Source: Flavisolibacter sp.
GTDB taxonomy: Bacteria; Bacteroidota; Bacteroidia; Chitinophagales; Chitinophagaceae
DNA: 11,055 bases
NCBI GenBank assembly: GCA_013695175.1
Contig: JACDAZ010000440.1
Coordinates: 1-11,055 of the forward strand
Direction of reading: 5' to 3'
The position numbers were made by a program, and so were the translations under genes. The notes under the pieces were generated by a model. The model saw only the letters and a program-made list of their open reading frames with translations. It ran no database searches and had not been told where the DNA came from. Below are positions 6,529 to 11,055 of the stretch, piece by piece; within the stretch, counting starts at the first letter, position 1; the number at the start of each line of letters is the position of its first letter.

Positions 6529-7169
6529 AAAACTGGCAAAGAATATCATTGATTTTAGTGATTGTAGTGGGGCTACTTTTATGGTTTTTATCAAAAAACA
6601 GCTTTTTCCCATCATTCAAAAAGATTTTTGATGCAAAAGAAGTTGCCATAGATGAAACTCCATTACTCATTAAAGAAATCAAACCCCTTGCTCAATTGGT
6701 TACGATCACTGCTTATAATGAGATACTTGTTGATTCAGTTATGAAAACATCACAGGGAGAACGCATTGGTGCCATATTAAATCCTTTGCATTTTGGAAAA
6801 ATTCTTACTTCTAAAAAACTTGTTATTATTGGTAAAACGATGGTACAGGTAGGTGTTGATTTACAGAAGCTGTCAGATGACGATATTATAATATCTAATG
6901 ACTCTATTCATTTAGCCTTACCAGCTGCTGAAATACTGGATATAATTTTAAATCCGTCAGGAACGGAGATTTTTTCAGAGCAAGGCAGTTGGACCAACGA
7001 AGCAGTTGTTGATTTAAAACAGAAAATCCAAAAACGTGCAGAAGCTATTATTCTGGAGCAGAATCTATTGATGATTGCAGAAAGCAGAACAAAAGAAGTA
7101 TTGCAACAATTTCTGCAATCAGCGGGATACAAACATGTAACCATTCAATTTAAAACCCCGCTTATGTAG
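6525..7169 (+). CDS. DUF4230 protein, membrane-anchored (second of a tandem pair, TTG start)
   Basis: A 214-residue protein with an N-terminal membrane anchor (hydrophobic 8-22 after K2 and R6, no lipobox cysteine), then a DUF4230-like region. It aligns by eye with the preceding protein: L-V-T-I-T-A-Y-N-E-I, then V-G-V-D-L, I-H-L-A-L-P-A-A-E-I-L, R-A-E-A-I-I, and the C-terminal Y-K-H-V-T-I-Q-F-K. The start is TTG at 6525, overlapping the TGA stop of the first gene (TTGA). The next in-frame Met lies near residue 73 and would remove the anchor, so TTG is preferred and implies translational coupling. The 3' end overlaps the convergent EcsC gene by 8 bases. The function is unknown. The pair probably sits on the periplasmic face of the membranes. 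Confidence 0.82.
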   Translation: MKNWQRISLILVIVVGLLLWFLSKNSFFPSFKKIFDAKEVAIDETPLLIKEIKPLAQLVTITAYNEILVDSVMKTSQGERIGAILNPLHFGKILTSKKLVIIGKTMVQVGVDLQKLSDDDIIISNDSIHLALPAAEILDIILNPSGTEIFSEQGSWTNEAVVDLKQKIQKRAEAIILEQNLLMIAESRTKEVLQQFLQSAGYKHVTIQFKTPLM

Positions 7170-7881
7170 CAGTTAGTAATCGCATTCTGAATGCATTCAT
7201 TGCGGTTTTTCCTAACCCATTTAATAATTTATAATTTGCAATAAACCCTACTACAGCACCTATGCCGGGAATTAATTGTGCCAGTTTTGCGAGGTCAATA
7301 TAATCACGGTATTCCTGTTGAAAATTTCGCCAGTCAAATTCATTTATATCGTCAGGCATTTCCTGCTTTTGCTTATCCCAATCAATTATTTGTTGATATA
7401 TTTTTGACCGGTGTTGCTGGCTGCTAAAAGCAAGTTGAAAAATATGGAGCAAATACAATCTCTCTTTATAGTCTTTTACATTAAATCCATAAATAGTTGC
7501 TATATCAAAAAGCATTTTTAATTTAATGCTTAATAAAACCGGGAAATCTACAAAACCTAATAAAATACCACCGGCTCCTGTAATACCACCTTCCGCGGCG
7601 GCTGCCCTCCTGTATTGTTGAATTGTTTTTTCAACTTTAGCTTCCGTTTCAGCAAGTGTTATTATTGGAGATGGTTCTCTGACTGTATATTTTGCTCCAA
7701 ACAATACACCACGGATCATTTGTTTAATAGCAACAGTTATAGCACGATGCATTTTTTCAGGTATGTAACTATTTAGTTTAACCTGCACTTTTTTAGAAAC
7801 CTTATTCATTACAGAAGGTCTTTTGGTCATTTTTCGTTGCCAAACTTTAAGTTCCTCTTGCACTATTTGTTCATATTCCAT
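7162..7881 (-). CDS. EcsC family protein
   Basis: A 239-residue protein matching the EcsC family. Family landmarks are A-A-A-E-G-G-I-T-G-A-G-G (94-105), L-L-G-F-V-D-F-P-V-L-L (107-117), D-I-A-T-I-Y-G-F-N (126-134), and near the end I-P-G-I-G-A-V-V-G-F-I-A-N-Y (204-217) with A-F-R-M-R (230-234). Glycine-rich amphipathic segments suggest membrane association. The family is named after B. subtilis EcsC, encoded with the EcsAB ABC transporter, but here no transporter is adjacent and the role is unknown. The gene follows the TerB-like gene on the same strand, separated by 101 bases with a hairpin terminator 10 bases before its ATG. Its 3' end overlaps the DUF4230 gene by 8 bases. Confidence 0.88.
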   Translation of the reverse strand: MEYEQIVQEELKVWQRKMTKRPSVMNKVSKKVQVKLNSYIPEKMHRAITVAIKQMIRGVLFGAKYTVREPSPIITLAETEAKVEKTIQQYRRAAAAEGGITGAGGILLGFVDFPVLLSIKLKMLFDIATIYGFNVKDYKERLYLLHIFQLAFSSQQHRSKIYQQIIDWDKQKQEMPDDINEFDWRNFQQEYRDYIDLAKLAQLIPGIGAVVGFIANYKLLNGLGKTAMNAFRMRLLTAT

Positions 7882-7890
7882 AGTTCAAAG

Positions 7891-7914
7891 AAAGCTCCCA
7901 TAAAAGGGAGCTTT
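7891..7914 (-). terminator. hairpin terminator between the TerB-like and EcsC genes
   Basis: AAAGCTCCC (7891-7899) pairs perfectly with GGGAGCTTT (7906-7914) around ATAAAA. On the minus strand the stem ends in TTT and is followed by CTTTG, a modest T-rich tail. It lies 68 bases after the TerB-like stop and 10 bases before the EcsC start, so it should limit read-through into that gene or act as attenuator-like leader structure. Confidence 0.75.
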
Positions 7915-7982
7915 TGGTGGGGTTTTATAACAAAATTTATTATTAGTTACAATAGATAAAAATACTATAGTCTGAATTATTC

Positions 7983-8762
7983 TTAAAAACCTTTTAGCAA
8001 TCCCCCAAACAAACCTCCTGATCTACCTGTAGGCCTGTTTCTTCTTCCTCCTCCTAACATACCTATTAAAGATCCGAGACCACCACCCATAGCGCCACCA
8101 CCCATCTTGCCTCCTCCTCTTGTTGCATTTCCAAACATGCCACCCCCACGTGTATTATTTCCAAACATACCTCCACCACTTCTTCTTCTTCCACCACCTA
8201 GCATGCCTGCTAATAATATAGGACCCATTACGCCTATTAACCCTTTCAATAATCCAGATGTATCTATTCCAGCGCTTTGCATTTTTTCTTTTAATCCTCC
8301 AGATAAAAAATTCTGTTTGTGAGTTTGCTCTCCGGTGCCAGTTGAAACAGTTTCTGCTTCTTCTGTAGCTTCATGAGCAAATTCATCTAACAAGGAAAAT
8401 TGTTTTTCATTCACACCCAGATAAATGGCAATACGTTCTATCTCCTTTTTTTCTTCATCTGTATAACTGCCGTCTGATTCAGCAAAAGCTATCATATCAG
8501 TTATCAATGAATATTTGAGATTACTGGTTTTTAAAATATCCAAAGATTTTTTTAATTCATCACCTGTTAACTCATTTGCTGCTCTCTTGATCATGTCTGT
8601 TTGTGCTTCAGATAATTTAGCTGATTCACATAAAGCCTCCAGATATTCCATTTCTTCTTCAGTTGCTGTTCTGTCAGCAGTTGCAATTGTGGCAATAGCA
8701 CCCAGATAGGCTCCCTTTTCTAAACTGGAATATCCTTCAAGTATCTCTTTTTGCTCATTCAT
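7983..8762 (-). CDS. TerB-like protein with a Gly/Met/Arg-rich repeat tail
   Basis: A 259-residue protein. Residues about 10-130 form an all-helical TerB-like domain. Two acidic segments, A-D-R-T-A-T-E-E-E-M (29-38) and E-S-D-G-S-Y-T-D-E-E (95-104), match the paired acidic metal-binding-like motifs of that family (tellurite-resistance-associated, though most chromosomal members have no proven tellurite role). A linker is followed by a hydrophobic, glycine-spaced segment (171-190, possibly membrane-associated). A tail from 191 to the end is built almost wholly of Gly, Met, Arg, Phe, Leu and Asn, with two exact-register copies of G-G-G-M-F-G-N-x-T-R. The start ATG at 8762 is clear. The upstream HMA-like gene ends 29 bases before it, suggesting an operon. 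The tail's role is unknown; disorder or self-association is an inference. Confidence 0.85.
   Translation of the reverse strand: MNEQKEILEGYSSLEKGAYLGAIATIATADRTATEEEMEYLEALCESAKLSEAQTDMIKRAANELTGDELKKSLDILKTSNLKYSLITDMIAFAESDGSYTDEEKKEIERIAIYLGVNEKQFSLLDEFAHEATEEAETVSTGTGEQTHKQNFLSGGLKEKMQSAGIDTSGLLKGLIGVMGPILLAGMLGGGRRRSGGGMFGNNTRGGGMFGNATRGGGKMGGGAMGGGLGSLIGMLGGGRRNRPTGRSGGLFGGLLKGF
8118..8177 (-). repeat. two 30-base in-frame repeats in the TerB-like gene tail
   Basis: Bases 8148-8177 and 8118-8147 each encode G-G-G-M-F-G-N-x-T-R (x is N in the first copy and A in the second). The copies differ at several synonymous positions (for example AAT-AAT-ACA-CGT against AAT-GCA-ACA-AGA), so the protein pattern has been kept while the DNA diverged. 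Further shorter G-G-G units follow. Confidence 0.75.
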
Positions 8763-8791
8763 TTTAAAAATTTTAATTTTTGTAAGATCTA

Positions 8792-9028
8792 TTACCTGGC
8801 TTCAGGTGCTTTTGTGAAATCTGCTTCAATACCCATTTCCCTTAATTTATGTTTTACCATATCCGGAGATAAGGATTGGGTTTCAATTTCTAAAATGTGT
8901 TCAGGATGATTAAAATCCACATTCCATCGATCAATCTCATTTGATTGCTGTAGTTGATCTAACTGTGTTTTTGCCTGAGAAACAAGACCTTCGCTATTCA
9001 TATTTGTTTTGAAAAAATACGTGCTCAT
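8792..9028 (-). CDS. small HMA-fold-like protein lacking the CxxC metal site
   Basis: A 78-residue protein with a likely beta-alpha-beta-beta-alpha-beta order: S-T-Y-F-F-K-T-N (2-9), helix 14-28, R-W-N-V-D-F (34-39), I-L-E-I-E-T (45-50), helix S-P-D-M-V-K-H-K-L-R-E-M-G (54-66), and I-E-A-D-F (67-71). This resembles heavy-metal-associated domains of Bacteroidota, but the CxxC loop after strand 1 reads N-S-E-G (11-14) and the protein has no cysteine. Metal transfer by the usual site is therefore unlikely. ATG at 9028 is chosen over an in-frame GTG 30 bases upstream, because the fold starts there; an AAAGAAAGG purine run ends two bases before it. The gene is 29 bases upstream of the TerB-like gene and probably heads that transcript. 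The fold assignment is by pattern only. Confidence 0.7.
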   Translation of the reverse strand: MSTYFFKTNMNSEGLVSQAKTQLDQLQQSNEIDRWNVDFNHPEHILEIETQSLSPDMVKHKLREMGIEADFTKAPEAR

Positions 9029-9121
9029 AACCTTTCTTTTACCTGTTATTGATACCACTTTTATGCCACGTAGGGTAAAATGTCTTTAATTGATGGAGTA
9101 CAGGCAATTATACAACCTTAA

Positions 9122-9153
9122 CAAATTAAAAATCATTGATTCTTAAACATCAA
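9122..9153 (-). promoter_or_regulatory. candidate promoter of the HMA-like/TerB-like transcript
   Basis: On the minus strand TTG (9151-9153) is followed after 21 bases by TTAATTTG (9122-9129), close to the Bacteroidota pattern TTG, 17-23 bases, TAnnTTTG. Transcription would start near 9115, leaving a leader of about 90 bases before the ATG at 9028. It overlaps the candidate promoter of the divergent YkgJ-type gene. Confidence 0.35.
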
Positions 9154-9162
9154 GTTTCTTTG
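9136..9162 (+). promoter_or_regulatory. candidate promoter of the YkgJ-type gene
   Basis: TTG (9136-9138) is followed after 16 bases by TTTCTTTG (9155-9162), then CACC. The TTTG-C part matches the Bacteroidota -7 element; the second base deviates from TAnnTTTG and the spacing is one base short. The ATG at 9169 is only six bases further on, so the mRNA may be leaderless or nearly so. Confidence 0.4.
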
Positions 9163-9168
9163 CACCTT

Positions 9169-9642
9169 ATGCCTGCCGTTAAAGATTTAGCAAATAAAGA
9201 TCACCAGAAAAAATTCAGGCAATTTCTGCAACGGGCAGATAAGAATAAAGTGTTGAAGCATTTACCTGTTTTGCATGAAGAAGCATTTAAAAAAATTGAT
9301 TGCTTAAGCTGTGCAGCTTGTTGTAAAAATTATTCACCCCGTTTCAAAACTCCAGATATAAAAAGAATCAGTAAGCATTTGAAAATGCGTGAAAGTGATT
9401 TTATTGATACATATTTAATTGTAGATAACGAAGGTGATTTTGTAGCTAAATCTACACCTTGTCCTTTTTTAGGTACCGGTAATTTTTGTTCTATTTACCA
9501 AGTGCGACCAACAGACTGTGCACGTTTTCCTTATACTAATGAAGATGTTATTATTAAACGGCAACAACTAACATTGAAAAATGCCAGCTTCTGCCCTATT
9601 ACATTTTATGTATTGGATAAACTTTCTACGCCCCAGAAGTAG
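9169..9642 (+). CDS. YkgJ family (UPF0153-like) cysteine cluster protein
   Basis: A 157-residue protein. The N-terminal 40 residues are helical and basic. The cluster follows the family pattern: C45-x2-C48-x2-C51-C52, then T-P-C98-P-F-L, F-C107-S-I-Y-x-V-R-P, D-C117-A-R-F-P and F-C142-P. All eight cysteines expected for binding zinc or an Fe-S cluster are present. The family function is not established. ATG at 9169 is preferred over a TTG at 9136, because the ATG sits just after a TTTG-type promoter element and the upstream codons add nothing conserved. The 3' end overlaps the convergent MBL hydrolase gene by 17 bases. The neighbours give no pathway clue. Confidence 0.88.
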   Translation: MPAVKDLANKDHQKKFRQFLQRADKNKVLKHLPVLHEEAFKKIDCLSCAACCKNYSPRFKTPDIKRISKHLKMRESDFIDTYLIVDNEGDFVAKSTPCPFLGTGNFCSIYQVRPTDCARFPYTNEDVIIKRQQLTLKNASFCPITFYVLDKLSTPQK

Positions 9643-10528
9643 CTTCTTCAAATGCTGCCGTCAAAGGTCTTTCAATACCATCACCCTTCCACTCAGTTAC
9701 ACCGGGAATTTCCTTATTCTTTAAAAATTCTTCTTTTGTTTTTCCTGCTTTTACTTCCTGTTGTGCAAAACCCAAAAGACGATTCAAATAATCTTTAAAC
9801 TTCAGTAAATCATCTGCAGTACCGGTAACTTCATATCCTTCCGCTGCATGACCAAAGATGTATATAGTATTTTTTCCGTACTTATTAACAGCTGTATCCA
9901 ATACTTTTGTCCAATTAGAAATAGATGCACCGGATGAACGGTCAATAAATGGATGACGCCTGTTAAACATCAGGTCACCTACATGCACAATATCAGCCTC
10001 TTCAAACATATAAAGTGCATCACCATTTGTATGAGCCGGTCCAAAATAATCTGCAGTTAGTTTTATATCTCCTGATTTAATTTTTAATTCATTGGTAAAA
10101 GTGGTATCAGGATACAATTGTTTATCAACAGAATTTTGTCTTTCAGCCTGCTTTTGTTGATTGATTTTTGAATTTTCATGTGCCACTACGTTTTCAACCA
10201 AATCTTTAAATGCTATATTGCCTGAAGAATGATCACCGTGGTGATGTGTATTTAATAGATATTTAAATGGTTTATCCGTCCTGTTCTTTAATTCTGTTAT
10301 CAGGTGGTTGGATTGTTCAGGAAATTGTGTGTCTATAACTATGATACCGTCCTTATGCAAAAGAAAACCTATAGTTCCTCCCCTTTCTGTAAATATGCCT
10401 ACATTATTTCTAAGCATTTTTATTTTCCATGGATCTTCAAAAAATGCAGTGATTATTCTTTGGTTAGCAATCGACAAAGCTCCTAAGCCAAGTGAAGCAT
10501 ATTGTATAAATGTTCGACGGTGTAACAT
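9626..10528 (-). CDS. MBL-fold metallo-hydrolase with Tat signal
   Basis: A 300-residue protein. The N-terminus R4-R5-T-F-I-Q with a hydrophobic stretch (10-20) is a good twin-arginine signal, so a folded, metal-loaded enzyme is probably exported to the periplasm. The metallo-beta-lactamase fold follows: G-T-I-G-F-L-L (51-57), I-I-V-I-D-T-Q (62-68), the metal motif T-H-H-H-G-D-H (94-100; ligands H95, H97, D99, H100), G-P-A-H166-T-N-G-D, H-V-G-D184, and F-G-H227-A. All ligands of a two-metal site are present, so it should be active. The superfamily hydrolyses many substrates, including lactones, thioesters and beta-lactams, and the substrate cannot be told. The C-terminal 60 residues are helical. 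The start ATG at 10528 has no Shine-Dalgarno sequence. The gene is divergent from the DUF4242 gene. Confidence 0.92.
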   Translation of the reverse strand: MLHRRTFIQYASLGLGALSIANQRIITAFFEDPWKIKMLRNNVGIFTERGGTIGFLLHKDGIIVIDTQFPEQSNHLITELKNRTDKPFKYLLNTHHHGDHSSGNIAFKDLVENVVAHENSKINQQKQAERQNSVDKQLYPDTTFTNELKIKSGDIKLTADYFGPAHTNGDALYMFEEADIVHVGDLMFNRRHPFIDRSSGASISNWTKVLDTAVNKYGKNTIYIFGHAAEGYEVTGTADDLLKFKDYLNRLLGFAQQEVKAGKTKEEFLKNKEIPGVTEWKGDGIERPLTAAFEEATSGA

Positions 10529-10627
10529 AAGTTTCTTATTAAGGTAATTAAGATTGAAACATTGAATGATGAATAAATGTTCAGTATATTATTTAAATTT
10601 ACAAACATTAAAAATAAACTGATTCTT

Positions 10628-10900
10628 ATGCCACGATATATTATAGAAAGAGAATTACCCGGTGCCGGTAAATTAAACAAAGACGAGCTACAGTCAATTT
10701 CTAAAAAATCTTGTAGTGTACTAAATGAATTAGGGCCACAGATACAATGGGTGGAGAGTTATGTAACAGAAAATAAAATCTTCTGCGTTTACCAGGCCCC
10801 TAATAAAGAAATAATAAAAGAACACGCTGAAAAAGGTGGCTTTCCTGCAAACAACATTGAAGAAATAAAAAATATTATAAGCCCGGTTACTGCAGAATAA
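10628..10900 (+). CDS. DUF4242 (SCO4226-like nickel-binding) protein
   Basis: A 90-residue protein of ferredoxin-like fold. The family pattern is visible: M-P-R-Y-I-I-E-R-E-L-P-G-A-G (1-14), W-V-E-S-Y-V-T-E-N-K-I-F-C-V-Y (41-55), A-P-N-K-E-I-I-K-E-H66-A, and G-F-P (71-73). The Streptomyces SCO4226 protein binds nickel, but many members are only known as DUF4242, so metal binding here is by homology. ATG at 10628 is chosen over an upstream in-frame ATG at 10577, because homologs start at M-P-R-Y and the extra 17 residues are AT-rich leader. Its stop is six bases from the stop of the convergent MFS gene. The 99-base gap to the divergent hydrolase gene must hold promoters for both, but no clear match was found. 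Confidence 0.88.
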   Translation: MPRYIIERELPGAGKLNKDELQSISKKSCSVLNELGPQIQWVESYVTENKIFCVYQAPNKEIIKEHAEKGGFPANNIEEIKNIISPVTAE

Positions 10901-10906
10901 GATTGC

Positions 10907-11055
10907 TTAATATTCAAACTTTTTTAAAGAAGGTGCTTTTATTGCAGTAATAATAGCAACAACAATAGTCATAGCGCCTCCAAAAATAACTGCCGGAACG
11001 GCTCCAATTAACCTTGCTGCAAAACCACTTTCAAACTGTCCCAGTTCATTTGATG
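10907..11055 (-). CDS. MFS transporter, C-terminal end (partial)
   Basis: This is the last 48 codons of a gene that enters from the right. The frame on the minus strand starts at 11053 and ends with TAA at 10907-10909. The peptide has N-E-L-G-Q-F-E-S-G-F-A-A (2-13), a conserved motif before the last helix of MFS exporters of the enterobactin-exporter-like (MFS_3) type. A hydrophobic helix (about 16-38) follows, then a short basic tail K-A-P-S-L-K-K-F-E-Y. It is an inner-membrane protein; the substrate cannot be told from this fragment. It is convergent with the DUF4242 gene, with no terminator hairpin between them. Confidence 0.75.
   Translation of the reverse strand, partial: SNELGQFESGFAARLIGAVPAVIFGGAMTIVVAIITAIKAPSLKKFEY

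Noticed and set aside
8107..8322. Plus-strand Pro-rich open frame
   Set aside because: It is the complement of the Gly-rich repeat tail (GGN codons read as NCC Pro); no independent evidence of coding.
9136..9168. TTG-initiated N-terminal extension of the YkgJ-type protein
   Set aside because: The ATG at 9169 follows a promoter-like TTTG element inside this stretch and the extra 11 residues show no conserved feature.
10531..10560. GTTTC...GAAAC ends resembling a CRISPR repeat
   Set aside because: There is only one copy, the arms are 5 bases, the interior does not pair, and no spacers or cas genes are present.
10483..10680. Minus-strand open frame spanning the divergent gap
   Set aside because: It overlaps both well-supported neighbours in the wrong frame and has no recognisable domain.

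Overview
The window looks like chromosomal DNA of a Bacteroidota bacterium, most likely of the Chitinophagaceae type. It is AT-rich. It encodes a SusC/OMP-type beta-barrel protein with a carboxypeptidase-like N-terminal domain, a probable lipoprotein with an S-C-K-K-E lipobox region, tandem DUF4230 proteins, and start regions that mostly lack Shine-Dalgarno sequences but sometimes carry TTTG-type -7 motifs. The genus is inference. No rRNA, tRNA, CRISPR array, integrase, transposase or phage gene was seen, and no gap exceeds 300 bases.

Left part (1-4461). The 3' end of the glycine dehydrogenase gene gcvP runs in from the left and stops at a strong bidirectional terminator. Four minus-strand genes face it, listed here in transcription order. 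The first encodes an outer-membrane beta-barrel (TonB-receptor-like) protein. The second encodes a DUF892 (YciE/YciF-type) ferritin-like protein with a long acid-free Lys/Ser/Ala tail resembling histone H1. The last two encode stand-alone receiver proteins: an intact Rcp1/CheY-like response regulator and a degenerate receiver in which the phospho-acceptor Asp is Asn. Spacings of 46, 116 and 42 bases allow partial co-transcription. The content suggests envelope and stress physiology.

Middle (4610-7169). Plus-strand genes encode a two-CBS-domain protein, a class IV PLP aminotransferase, and two tandem divergent DUF4230 proteins. One DUF4230 protein is a likely lipoprotein and the other is membrane-anchored; the second gene starts with TTG overlapping the stop codon of the first. 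The last gene overlaps the next, convergent gene by 8 bases.

Right-middle (7162-9028). A minus-strand group encodes, in transcription order, a small HMA-fold-like protein without the metal-binding CxxC, a TerB-like protein with a Gly/Met/Arg-rich repeat tail, and an EcsC-family protein. A hairpin terminator lies between the last two.

Right end (9169-11055). This part holds a plus-strand YkgJ-type cysteine-cluster protein, a convergent Tat-exported MBL-fold hydrolase (17-base tail overlap), a plus-strand DUF4242 (SCO4226-like) protein, and the 3' end of a minus-strand MFS transporter.

No well-bounded new defence or mobile system is visible. The most distinctive items are the degenerate receiver next to an intact one, the H1-like tail on the ferritin-like protein, the repeat-tailed TerB-like protein with its CxxC-less HMA-like partner, and the tandem DUF4230 pair.
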